This document shows positions 1 through 5,932 of a DNA stretch of 9,753 nucleotides, piece by piece. Numbering within the stretch: the first letter of the stretch is position 1; each line of letters opens with the position of its first letter. The stretch comes from Cellvibrionales bacterium UBA2511 (GTDB taxonomy: Bacteria; Pseudomonadota; Gammaproteobacteria; Pseudomonadales; Porticoccaceae). Location: the NCBI GenBank assembly GCA_002341315.1, contig DDNV01000083.1, positions 6,132 to 15,884 on the forward strand. Reading direction: 5' to 3'. A model generated the notes under the pieces. The model searched no databases. It was not told the origin of the DNA and saw only the letters and a list, made by a program, of their open reading frames with translations. The position numbers and the translations under genes are program-made.

Positions 1-2
1 TC

Positions 3-671
3 ACCGATATGCTGGTGCGTTCAGGCGCTATTGATGTGCTGGTGGTGGACTCGGTGGCGGCCCTGACGCCCCGTGCAGAAATTGAAGGTGAAATGGGCGA
101 TCACCATGTGGGCTTGCAGGCCCGTTTGATGTCCCAGGCACTGCGCAAACTCACCAGTAATATCAAGCAGGCCAACTGTCTGGTGATCTTTATTAACCAG
201 ATCAGAATGAAGATCGGGGTGATGTTTGGCAATCCGGAAACTACCACGGGTGGTAATGCCCTGAAATTTTACTCCTCGGTGCGACTGGATATTCGCCGTA
301 TCGGTGCCGTCAAGGAAGGCGAGGAAGTGGTGGGTAACGAAACCCGTGTGAAGGTGGTAAAAAACAAGGTGTCTCCCCCGTTCAAGCAGTGTGAATTCCA
401 GATTTTATACGGTGAGGGTATTAACCATCTGGGTGAAGTGGTCGATCTGGGGGTCAAGTGTGGCCTGATTGACAAGGCAGGTGCCTGGTATGCCTATAAC
501 GGCACCAAAATTGGACAGGGAAAAGCGAATGCCTGCGAGTATTTGAAGGAAAATCCGGAAATTGCCGCTGAGGTTGAACAGAAAATCCGTCAGCAGTTAA
601 TGGCCCCGGCCAAACCCCCAAAACAGGAGCTGCCAGCGGATCCTGCAGAAACGGAAGATATTCAAAACTGA
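3..671 (+). CDS. recA: Recombinase RecA, C-terminal part (5' end outside window)
   Basis: RecA forms the ATP-dependent filament on single-stranded DNA that drives homologous recombination and LexA cleavage in the SOS response. About 222 residues are visible, starting near the equivalent of E. coli residue 129; the ATG at position 9 is an internal methionine, not the start. Seen in order: the Walker B strand [10 protein letters not shown], loop L1 ([12 protein letters not shown]), [11 protein letters not shown] leading into loop L2 with [14 protein letters not shown], the [12 protein letters not shown] segment, and RVKVVKNK with the two conserved interface lysines. The C-terminal domain follows ([33 protein letters not shown]). 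The tail is proline-rich and mildly acidic, ending ETEDIQN, as expected for the regulatory tail. The Walker A loop and catalytic glutamate lie upstream of the window. A strong terminator follows 28 bases after the stop. Identity is secure. Confidence 0.98.
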   Translation, partial: TDMLVRSGAIDVLVVDSVAALTPRAEIEGEMGDHHVGLQARLMSQALRKLTSNIKQANCLVIFINQIRMKIGVMFGNPETTTGGNALKFYSSVRLDIRRIGAVKEGEEVVGNETRVKVVKNKVSPPFKQCEFQILYGEGINHLGEVVDLGVKCGLIDKAGAWYAYNGTKIGQGKANACEYLKENPEIAAEVEQKIRQQLMAPAKPPKQELPADPAETEDIQN

Positions 672-699
672 CTGCTGTGAACAGCTGGTCGCAGGAGGT

Positions 700-735
700 A
701 AAAAAACCGCATCCGGAACCTGATGCGGTTTTTTT
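700..735 (+). terminator. Intrinsic terminator after recA
   Basis: A perfect 7-bp stem (707-713 CCGCATC with 722-728 GATGCGG) closes an 8-base loop and is followed by seven T residues (729-735). Seven A residues (700-706) precede it and can lengthen the stem by pairing with the T run. This is a textbook rho-independent terminator just past the recA stop. It should separate recA transcription from the genes downstream, including recX. The A tract would make it work in the other direction too, but no minus-strand gene ends here. Confidence 0.92.
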
Positions 736-833
736 GTGGCCCTCTGGATTTCCTGATTCAATATCAGTCTGGTGGCGAGGGGCGCGCTCGCGACTTTCCG
801 GAAAGGTTCCCCGATGGGACGGTAAAATAATTG

Positions 834-1604
834 ATGGATATATCAGAGCTGGTTCTCTATAAAAGTATTCTGGTGCTGGGGTTTCTGCTGCTTCTGTTTG
901 TCTCTGAACGAAAATGGCCCGCTGCGCAACGGCCCGACGTCATCGCCACTCCCCGTCGGCTCGGTAAAAATCTCTCGCTGTGGCTCTGTAACAGTATCCT
1001 ATCGCCGCTGATTGTCCTGCCTATTACGCTGTTTGCCGTGAATCAGAGCGCGACGGATTGGCGAACTGTTTGGCCGGGGGATGGCTGGGGCATTGCACTG
1101 GATATCCTGTTGCTGGATCTGTGGATTTACTGGTGGCACCGTGCCAATCATCGCTTACCTCTGTTATGGCGTTTCCATCGGGTTCATCACCTCGATCAGT
1201 GGCTGGACGTGACCTCAGCTGTGCGGTTCCACTTCGGTGAGGTGGTGTTGTCGGCACTGGTGCGTGGTACCGTTATTCTGCTGATCGGGTTCCCGCTGTT
1301 CTCGGTAATTCTTTTTGAATCCCTGGTGCTGGCAATGGCGGGTTTCCACCATTCCAATATCCGGTTGCCAGCGAATCTGGAGAGGTGGCTCTCGTGGGTG
1401 ATCGTGACGCCCTCTATTCACTGGGTGCACCACCATATTGACCAGCGCGACACGGACAGTAATTATGGGGCTATATTCAGCTTCTGGGATCGCCTGTTTG
1501 CCAGTCGGTCGGACAAGGTTCGCGAACCGGCCATGCCGATTGGTGTGGATCAGGCAAAGGATGAGGGGTTTTGGTCCCTGTTGTTAATACCATTTCGGCG
1601 TTGA
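834..1604 (+). CDS. Fatty acid hydroxylase / sterol desaturase family membrane protein
   Basis: Member of the membrane di-iron fatty acid hydroxylase superfamily (sterol desaturase, ERG3-like), which uses a histidine-bound iron pair to hydroxylate or desaturate lipids; the substrate cannot be told here. At 256 residues it has the usual bacterial size. The histidine clusters are all present: HRANH (His102, His106), HRVHH (His115, 118, 119), single histidine His133, the HH pair 172-173, and HWVHH (His196, 199, 200), followed by the usual NYG...FWDRLF segment near 210-222. Hydrophobic helices are seen near 7-23, 46-68, 86-101 and 139-170. I chose ATG 834 over the adjacent TTG at 831; no strong ribosome binding site is visible for either. 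It lies between the recA terminator and a DUF4126 gene, 70 bases before the latter, possibly in one transcript. Family assignment is firm; the reaction is open. Confidence 0.9.
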   Translation: MDISELVLYKSILVLGFLLLLFVSERKWPAAQRPDVIATPRRLGKNLSLWLCNSILSPLIVLPITLFAVNQSATDWRTVWPGDGWGIALDILLLDLWIYWWHRANHRLPLLWRFHRVHHLDQWLDVTSAVRFHFGEVVLSALVRGTVILLIGFPLFSVILFESLVLAMAGFHHSNIRLPANLERWLSWVIVTPSIHWVHHHIDQRDTDSNYGAIFSFWDRLFASRSDKVREPAMPIGVDQAKDEGFWSLLLIPFRR

Positions 1605-1674
1605 CCGCTGGGTCGACCGGGCAGTGCTTTTACCAATGAAATAGTCACCGGCTTCGTCCGGCAGGAGTAGATCA

Positions 1675-2355
1675 ATGGATAGTTATCAGGAACTGATCAG
1701 TGTGATTGCCCTGACGGCAGGCGTTGGCTGGGCCAGTGGCATCAATCTGTATGCGCTGGTACTGGTATTGGGCATAGCGGGAGCGACCGGTAACATCCAG
1801 TTGCCCGCGGAGCTGGCCGTGGTGCAGAGTCCGATGGTGATCATGGCCGCCGGCGTCATGTATGTGATTGAATTTATTGCGGACAAAGTACCAGGGGTGG
1901 ATACCGGCTGGGATACCCTGCATACCTTCATCCGCATACCCGCCGGGGCCATGCTGGCTGCGGGGGCGGTGGGCGATGTCACGCCGGCACTGGAAATTGC
2001 GGCGGGATTGATGGGGGGTACTCTGGCCGGTGCCAGCCATCTCACCAAGGCCTCCACCCGGGCACTGATCAATACGTCTCCTGAACCCGTCAGCAACTGG
2101 ACCGCATCCATCAGTGAGGACCTGCTGGTGTTGGGCGGGCTGTGGACAATGTTTAATCACCCGGTATTGTTCCTCTGCCTGATGGTACTGTTTATTGCGC
2201 TGGTGATCTGGTTGTTGCCGAAGTTATGGCGACTGATTAAAAAGATTTTTCGCAAGATTGGTGAATGGCTGGGCATGGTCGAGAAGCCCGTCACCCGGAG
2301 CGTTCCGGATGCCGAGCCGCCGGTTGCGCTGCCGCCGGAGGAGCGGTCGCCTTGA
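1675..2355 (+). CDS. DUF4126 family integral membrane protein
   Basis: This 226-residue protein matches the DUF4126 family of bacterial membrane proteins, whose function is unknown to me. The family signature is clear: DKVPGVDTGWDTLHTFIRIP at residues 70-89, followed by glycine/alanine-rich helices with SHLTKASTRALINTSPEPVSN-type residues around 121-141. Predicted membrane segments are near 9-36, 52-69, 89-120 (probably two) and 149-182. A basic amphipathic stretch (KLWRLIKKIFRKIGEWLG, 183-200) and a proline/glutamate-rich cytoplasmic tail follow. The ATG at 1675 has a good AGGAG at 1663-1667, 7 bases upstream. The stop TGA (2353-2355) overlaps the TTG start of recX, so the two are probably translationally coupled. 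Family assignment is confident; the role is unknown. Confidence 0.85.
   Translation: MDSYQELISVIALTAGVGWASGINLYALVLVLGIAGATGNIQLPAELAVVQSPMVIMAAGVMYVIEFIADKVPGVDTGWDTLHTFIRIPAGAMLAAGAVGDVTPALEIAAGLMGGTLAGASHLTKASTRALINTSPEPVSNWTASISEDLLVLGGLWTMFNHPVLFLCLMVLFIALVIWLLPKLWRLIKKIFRKIGEWLGMVEKPVTRSVPDAEPPVALPPEERSP
2337..2343 (+). promoter_or_regulatory. Shine-Dalgarno site that fixes the recX start
   Basis: GGAGGAG lies inside the last codons of the DUF4126 gene and ends 8 bases before TTG 2352. It is the strongest ribosome binding site in the neighbourhood and supports the TTG start over the in-frame ATG at 2265, which has no comparable site and would add 29 residues unlike RecX. Confidence 0.75.
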
Positions 2356-2831
2356 AGAAACCTGCCGAATTGGACCCGCAGCGTTTGATTCGCCACCGGG
2401 CCATGGATCTGCTGGCCCGTCGTGAGCACTCCGCCCATGAATTGCAGGCCAAGCTGGTGGAGAAGTTTCCCGAGCACGCCCCGCTGGTAGAGCCGGTGTT
2501 GGCGGGGCTGACGCGGGACAATCTGCAATCTGACCAGCGTTTTGCTGAATCCTATGTTCGTGCACTTGTTCACCGTGGGCAGGGGCCCTATCGGATTCGT
2601 CAGGCACTACAGCAGCGGGGGGTCGATACGTCCCTGGCCGAGCAGACGATTGCCGTTTGCGATGAGGACTGGTTTGAACTGGCCGTTCAGGTGATGCATA
2701 AGAAATACGGGCGCCAGCCCTGCACCAGTTTTGCCGAGCGCGCCAGGCGCAGCCGTTTTCTTCAGTACCGAGGGTTCAGTGCTGAACAGATTCAGGCCTG
2801 CTTTACTGGTACTGAAAAGGATGATGGTTGA
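2352..2831 (+). CDS. recX: Regulatory protein RecX
   Basis: RecX binds within the groove of RecA filaments and limits RecA activity. The 159-residue product has the usual proteobacterial length and the family's three-helix repeats: AMDLLARREHSAHELQAKL (17-35), the LTRDNLQSDQRFAESYVRAL core (53-72), GPYRIRQALQQRGV (78-91) and RRSRFLQYRGFSAEQI (132-147). I place the start at TTG 2352, with GGAGGAG 8 bases upstream; it overlaps the preceding TGA stop as TTGA. A 29-residue upstream extension to ATG 2265 is rich in Gly, Ala and Arg, does not resemble RecX, and is an out-of-frame reading of DUF4126. Unlike the common recA-recX pairing, two genes and a terminator lie between them. The 3' end overlaps the convergent hydrolase gene by 29 bases. 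Confidence 0.93.
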   Translation: MKKPAELDPQRLIRHRAMDLLARREHSAHELQAKLVEKFPEHAPLVEPVLAGLTRDNLQSDQRFAESYVRALVHRGQGPYRIRQALQQRGVDTSLAEQTIAVCDEDWFELAVQVMHKKYGRQPCTSFAERARRSRFLQYRGFSAEQIQACFTGTEKDDG

Positions 2832-3804
2832 ATATTTCAGCCAGACAGCGATCGATCCAGCAATCCAGCCGGTAGTTTTCAACAAACCCGCAGTGTCCAC
2901 CCAATGCCGTCACCACAAACGCGAGTGAATCGGGGCGGTGAATCTTTTCCAGATCGGTCACCGGCACAATCGGATCATCCTCACTTGTTATAAGGTAGGC
3001 CGGCACGTTGAGGTTGGACAACCTGTCGCCGCTCAGTGCGTAGGCGGAGAAGTATTCGCTGGCATCCCTGAATGGAGTGAAGGTGGGCACAAAATAGTCA
3101 TTCAGGGTGATCAGTGATGAGAAATGTGGCAGTGGTTTGTCATCCAGCAGCTCGGGGAAAAAATGCAGTTTTTTCTCCAGTGAACGGGTCCACTTGTCAA
3201 AGAAATGGTTGCGGTAAACCGGGCCGTCCATAATGCGTTCCATGGCATGTGCAGGATCCACGGGCGGACAGATGGCCACTACTGACGACAGTGGTATCTC
3301 GGTGCCGACATCGGCGGCAATGCGCAGGGCAAAATTGCCCCCCAGTGAATAGCCGGCCAGGGAACAGTGGCGGTGAGGTTGTTGCCGCAAAAAATCCATG
3401 ATGGCACTGGCAACCTCCTCGGACAGGGTGGAGTTGAACGTCCCGCTGTTGAGATGCAGGCTCCCACCGTGGTCGCGAAGGTTGAGTCTCAACACATTGA
3501 AACCGCGTTGGTAAAGATAGTGGGCGGCGGAGAGTATGTAGGTGGACTCTGCGCTCCCCTCCCAGCCGTGCAATAACACAGCCAGTTTATTATTGTCGCG
3601 ATCTGCCCGATCAAATGCTGCCAACAGTTTTACCGCCTGACCATCGTGTGAGCCGTTGAGCAGGAAGGTCTTGCTGCGTGCTCTCATGGCCAGGCAGCGA
3701 TTGTTAACCAGCCATTGTCTGGGTCCTGCGTTGCTGAGCAAGCTCTGGATATGTGCATTGCGCAAGCCGGGTGGTGGGCAAAAGTCGGGCAGCTGGAGGT
3801 GCAT
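2803..3804 (-). CDS. YheT-like alpha/beta hydrolase
   Basis: Member of the YheT/EMB8-type alpha/beta hydrolase family (COG0429-like); substrates are not established for this protein. Seen on the 333-residue product: the N-terminal family motif FCPPPGLRNAHIQSLL (8-23), the oxyanion-region LLHGWEGS (77-84), the nucleophile elbow GYSLGGN with Ser153, an acid in SEDDPIVP (Asp276/Asp277), and the catalytic histidine in LGGHCGF (His304). The catalytic triad therefore looks complete. The NDYFVPTFTPFRDASEYF segment (235-252) also matches the YheT pattern. No signal peptide is seen, so it is probably cytoplasmic. ATG 3804 is preferred; a TTG at 3825 would add 7 residues, and neither has a well-spaced Shine-Dalgarno (GGGAG lies 14 bases before the ATG). 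It is the only minus-strand gene here: convergent with recX (29-bp overlap) and divergent from the next gene. Confidence 0.9.
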   Translation of the reverse strand: MHLQLPDFCPPPGLRNAHIQSLLSNAGPRQWLVNNRCLAMRARSKTFLLNGSHDGQAVKLLAAFDRADRDNNKLAVLLHGWEGSAESTYILSAAHYLYQRGFNVLRLNLRDHGGSLHLNSGTFNSTLSEEVASAIMDFLRQQPHRHCSLAGYSLGGNFALRIAADVGTEIPLSSVVAICPPVDPAHAMERIMDGPVYRNHFFDKWTRSLEKKLHFFPELLDDKPLPHFSSLITLNDYFVPTFTPFRDASEYFSAYALSGDRLSNLNVPAYLITSEDDPIVPVTDLEKIHRPDSLAFVVTALGGHCGFVENYRLDCWIDRCLAEIFNHHPFQYQ

Positions 3805-3938
3805 GGCGACTACTTGAACTCCCAAGGTGAATACGGGCTATCATAGCACCCATAGAATTAAATACATGACCTCAGGAACGGAGGCGCCGGGATACAATCT
3901 AACAGGCAGGTTTGAACCATTTTAGCTGGGGTGTTGAA
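3805..3938. promoter_or_regulatory. Divergent intergenic region, probable promoters both ways
   Basis: These 134 bases separate the divergently transcribed hydrolase (-) and small secreted protein (+), so promoters for both should lie here. It holds an AT-rich patch around 3839-3867. A weak + strand candidate is TTGAAC (3814-3819) with TATCAT (3839-3844), but the 19-base spacer is long. I see no convincing -35/-10 pair for the minus strand and no clear operator. The location follows from gene orientation; the exact elements are uncertain. Confidence 0.35.
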
Positions 3939-4340
3939 TTGAAATCGTGGAAGCGTTGGACCATATTCTGGGTCTTCCTGGCCTTCGGGCCTCAACTTCT
4001 GGCTGAGGAGTGGCCCCGGTATGGTGTCTCGAAAACCGGACAGAAGGCAAAATCGGAAATGGTTACTGATGCCGAACTGGCGCTCTGGGGGATTGTGGAT
4101 GGTTGCCTGAACAGTAAGCTGGTCCATTATTTTTACGTGCTGAATTCCCACGCGGCGGTACTTGAGTTGGCCGGTGGCAAAAAAGTGCTGATGCGTTTCC
4201 ATGGCGACTGCCAGGGTGTCGAACAGTACGGTTTCGTTCACACGGCGCAAAATGATAAATTTTGTGCGGATTCCCACTCAATCAGAGTGCTGCAAACCGG
4301 TGATCGGTGTAAGGTTAAATCGCTCGAACCCTATCCCTGA
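3939..4340 (+). CDS. Small secreted four-cysteine protein, DUF6491-like
   Basis: Predicted exported protein of 133 residues. The N-terminus MKSWKRWTIFWVFLAFGPQL looks like a Sec signal peptide, with a likely cut after LLA at residue 22. The mature part has four cysteines (56, 91, 109, 124) spaced as C-35-C-18-C-15-C, aromatic beta-type segments (VHYFYVLN, AAVLELAGGKKVLMRF) and a closing SLEPYP. The pattern of a Cys near the start, a central GG-K-hydrophobic strand, then three further Cys resembles the DUF6491 family, whose function is unknown to me; I recalled this by eye. The start is uncertain: no ATG fits, TTG 3939 gives the best signal peptide and has a GGGG-rich stretch near 3927-3930, while TTG 3912 adds nine residues. 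It lies 35 bases before the M23 peptidase gene and probably shares its transcript. Confidence 0.65.
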   Translation: MKSWKRWTIFWVFLAFGPQLLAEEWPRYGVSKTGQKAKSEMVTDAELALWGIVDGCLNSKLVHYFYVLNSHAAVLELAGGKKVLMRFHGDCQGVEQYGFVHTAQNDKFCADSHSIRVLQTGDRCKVKSLEPYP

Positions 4341-4375
4341 TATTGTCATTACTGCTAACCCAACACGAGTCGATC

Positions 4376-5209
4376 ATGTTATTGAGATGTCTGTCCCTAT
4401 GTCGTCGGCCGCTTGTTCTGCTGATATGTCTGCTGCCGATGGGGTCCTTTTCGCTGGAGCTTCAAGGCGAGCTGGTGCAGGGTGGCATGCTGGTCGGCCA
4501 GGTGACGCCCGGCGAGCAGATTGAGGTCATGGGCCGTCCTGTCAGGGTGGATGATCAGGGCCTGTTTGTATTTGGGCTTGGCCGGGATACTCCGGCAGAA
4601 ATCAAGCTCACCCACACCAAGGGCGGTAATGAAGTGGTGACCTACAGTTACGCTGTGGCGCAGAGAGTTTATCGCGAGCAGCGTGTGGAGGGTGTCCCAC
4701 AGAAGACCGTCACACCGCCGCCTGAGGTGCTGGAGCGAATTCGACGGGAGGCGGCCCTGGTGCGTGAGGCGAGAACCGTGGACGATAAGCGAACAGATTT
4801 TCTGACAGGCTTTGTCAAACCCCTTGAAGGGCCTATCACCGGCGTCTATGGAAGCCGCAGGGTTTACAACGGTACGCCGGGAAACCCTCACTACGGTCTG
4901 GATATCGCCGCTCCCACTGGTACTGAGGTTTTTGCCCCGGCACCGGGTGTCGTGACGCTGGTGCACCGCGATATGTTTTATTCCGGTGGCACCCTGTTGA
5001 TCGATCACGGTTACGGTATCAGTTCCACCTTCATCCACCTCAGCGAGCTGCTGGTTGAAGAGGGGCAGCAAGTGACCCCCAGTGACCCGATTGCCCGTGT
5101 CGGAGCGACCGGTCGTGCCACTGGCCCGCATCTGGACTGGCGGATCAACTGGTTCGATGTCCGTCTCGACCCGGCGCTGGTTCTGGACCAGTTTCCCGCA
5201 GCAAAGTAA
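4376..5209 (+). CDS. Secreted M23 (LytM-type) peptidase family protein
   Basis: M23 proteins are zinc endopeptidases that cut peptidoglycan cross-bridges or, when degenerate, activate amidases. The 277-residue product starts with a basic, hydrophobic signal peptide (residues 1 to about 26, ending in SFS), so it should reach the periplasm. A beta-rich N-terminal domain (about 28-95, with GELVQGGMLVGQVTPGEQIE) matches the domain often found before such peptidases. A helical linker (116-135) leads to the LytM domain at about 150-270: GSRRVYNG, HYGLD (His172, Asp176), IDHGYGISSTFIHLSE (His221) and GPHLDW (His252, Asp254). The usual HxH is thus HxD (see findings), but the fold core is intact. I chose ATG 4376, which opens the signal peptide and has a weak GAG 6 bases upstream, over TTG 4343. 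It follows the small secreted protein by 35 bases. Confidence 0.87.
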   Translation: MLLRCLSLCRRPLVLLICLLPMGSFSLELQGELVQGGMLVGQVTPGEQIEVMGRPVRVDDQGLFVFGLGRDTPAEIKLTHTKGGNEVVTYSYAVAQRVYREQRVEGVPQKTVTPPPEVLERIRREAALVREARTVDDKRTDFLTGFVKPLEGPITGVYGSRRVYNGTPGNPHYGLDIAAPTGTEVFAPAPGVVTLVHRDMFYSGGTLLIDHGYGISSTFIHLSELLVEEGQQVTPSDPIARVGATGRATGPHLDWRINWFDVRLDPALVLDQFPAAK

Positions 5210-5308
5210 TGTAACCGGATACCGAATCCCGATACCACAGGCGTAGTCTTGGGGCCGCCTTTCCCTTAAACTTCTTCCTTGCAACTTTCGCTACGCTCCG
5301 GATTCGTG

Positions 5309-5503
5309 ATGATTGATAAAAAACTACTCAGTATTCTGGTCTGCCCGGTGAGTAAGGGATCACTGGAATATGACAGGGAAAAAGACGAGCTTGTCTGCCG
5401 GGCCAGCGGTCTGGCCTACCCGATTCGCGATGGTATCCCGGTGATGCTGGAAAGTGAGGCCCGCCCACTCAGCACCGACGAAAAACTCGGTGACACTCAC
5501 TAG
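5309..5503 (+). CDS. Trm112/YcaR-like small protein
   Basis: This 64-residue protein matches the bacterial Trm112-like (YcaR, UPF0434) family: [17 protein letters not shown] at the start, [20 protein letters not shown] in the middle, and the [12 protein letters not shown] ending. In eukaryotes and archaea Trm112 is a zinc-binding partner that stabilises methyltransferases; the role of the short bacterial form is not settled. Of the cysteine positions common in E. coli-type relatives only Cys12 and Cys30 remain; the second Cys of CPxC is Ser15, so zinc binding is doubtful. ATG 5309 is preferred, with no good Shine-Dalgarno; a TTG at 5279 would add ten residues unlike the family. In many gammaproteobacteria this gene sits between lpxK and kdsB; here it lies 17 bases before the HIT gene, suggesting one transcript. 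Confidence 0.88.
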   Translation: MIDKKLLSILVCPVSKGSLEYDREKDELVCRASGLAYPIRDGIPVMLESEARPLSTDEKLGDTH

Positions 5504-5520
5504 CCGGAGGTCAACAAACC

Positions 5521-5871
5521 ATGTCAGAAGAAACCATCTTCAGCCGAATTATCAAGGGCGATATTCCTGCCGACATCGTCTATGAAGACGAGCTTTGTAT
5601 CGCCATCAATGATATTGCCCCCAAGGCGCCTACGCATCTGCTGGTGATTCCACGGAAACCCATTCCCCGACTGGTCGATGCTTCTCCGGAGGATCAGAAA
5701 ATCCTCGGTCATCTCATGCTGGCGGTGGGGGAGATTGCCCGCAAAGCCGGTATTGGTGATGCCTTCAGGGTAGTGATTAACAATGGCGAAGGAGCTGGTC
5801 AGACGGTGTTCCACCTCCATTTGCATATTCTTGGCAATAAAGCATTTTCCGAGGCTGAACTCGGATTCTGA
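5521..5871 (+). CDS. HinT-like HIT family nucleotide hydrolase
   Basis: HIT proteins of the Hint branch hydrolyse purine nucleoside phosphoramidates and can clear aminoacyl-adenylates. The 116-residue product is full length for the family. It starts with TIFSRIIKGDIPADIVYED, continues with AINDIAPKAPTHLLVIPRK (28-46), the NNGEGAGQTVFHLHLHIL stretch (87-104) and ends in a short tail. The HIT triad is His98, His100 and His102, with His100 the expected nucleophile. No signal peptide is seen, so it is cytoplasmic. ATG 5521 has a strong GGAGGT at 5506-5511, 9 bases upstream. It follows the Trm112-like gene by 17 bases and precedes alaS by 61 bases on the same strand. Confidence 0.93.
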   Translation: MSEETIFSRIIKGDIPADIVYEDELCIAINDIAPKAPTHLLVIPRKPIPRLVDASPEDQKILGHLMLAVGEIARKAGIGDAFRVVINNGEGAGQTVFHLHLHILGNKAFSEAELGF

Positions 5872-5932
5872 CGATTGCCCGCACACGATTGATTAACCGA
5901 CCCCCAGTCAGGGTTATGGAACCTGCTTGTTT

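Noticed and set aside
674..685. GCTGT-GA-ACAGC inverted repeat after recA, considered as a LexA box
   Set aside because: LexA sites need CTG and CAG ten bases apart; here the spacing is far too short, and the site lies downstream of recA rather than at its promoter.
677..862. 61-codon + strand frame after recA
   Set aside because: It runs through the recA terminator hairpin and into the hydroxylase start, with no family resemblance.
1606..1630. Possible hairpin plus CTTTT after the hydroxylase gene, considered as a terminator
   Set aside because: The 5-bp stem contains a G-T pair and the T run is only four bases; too weak to call.
4397..5284. 295-codon open frame on the minus strand
   Set aside because: Antisense shadow of the M23 gene, which has a signal peptide and clear motifs; the minus product is rich in His, Arg and Gln without any known pattern.
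5889..5920. TTGATT ... TATGGA as an alaS promoter
   Set aside because: The 20-base spacer is outside the normal range and neighbouring hexamers fit no better.
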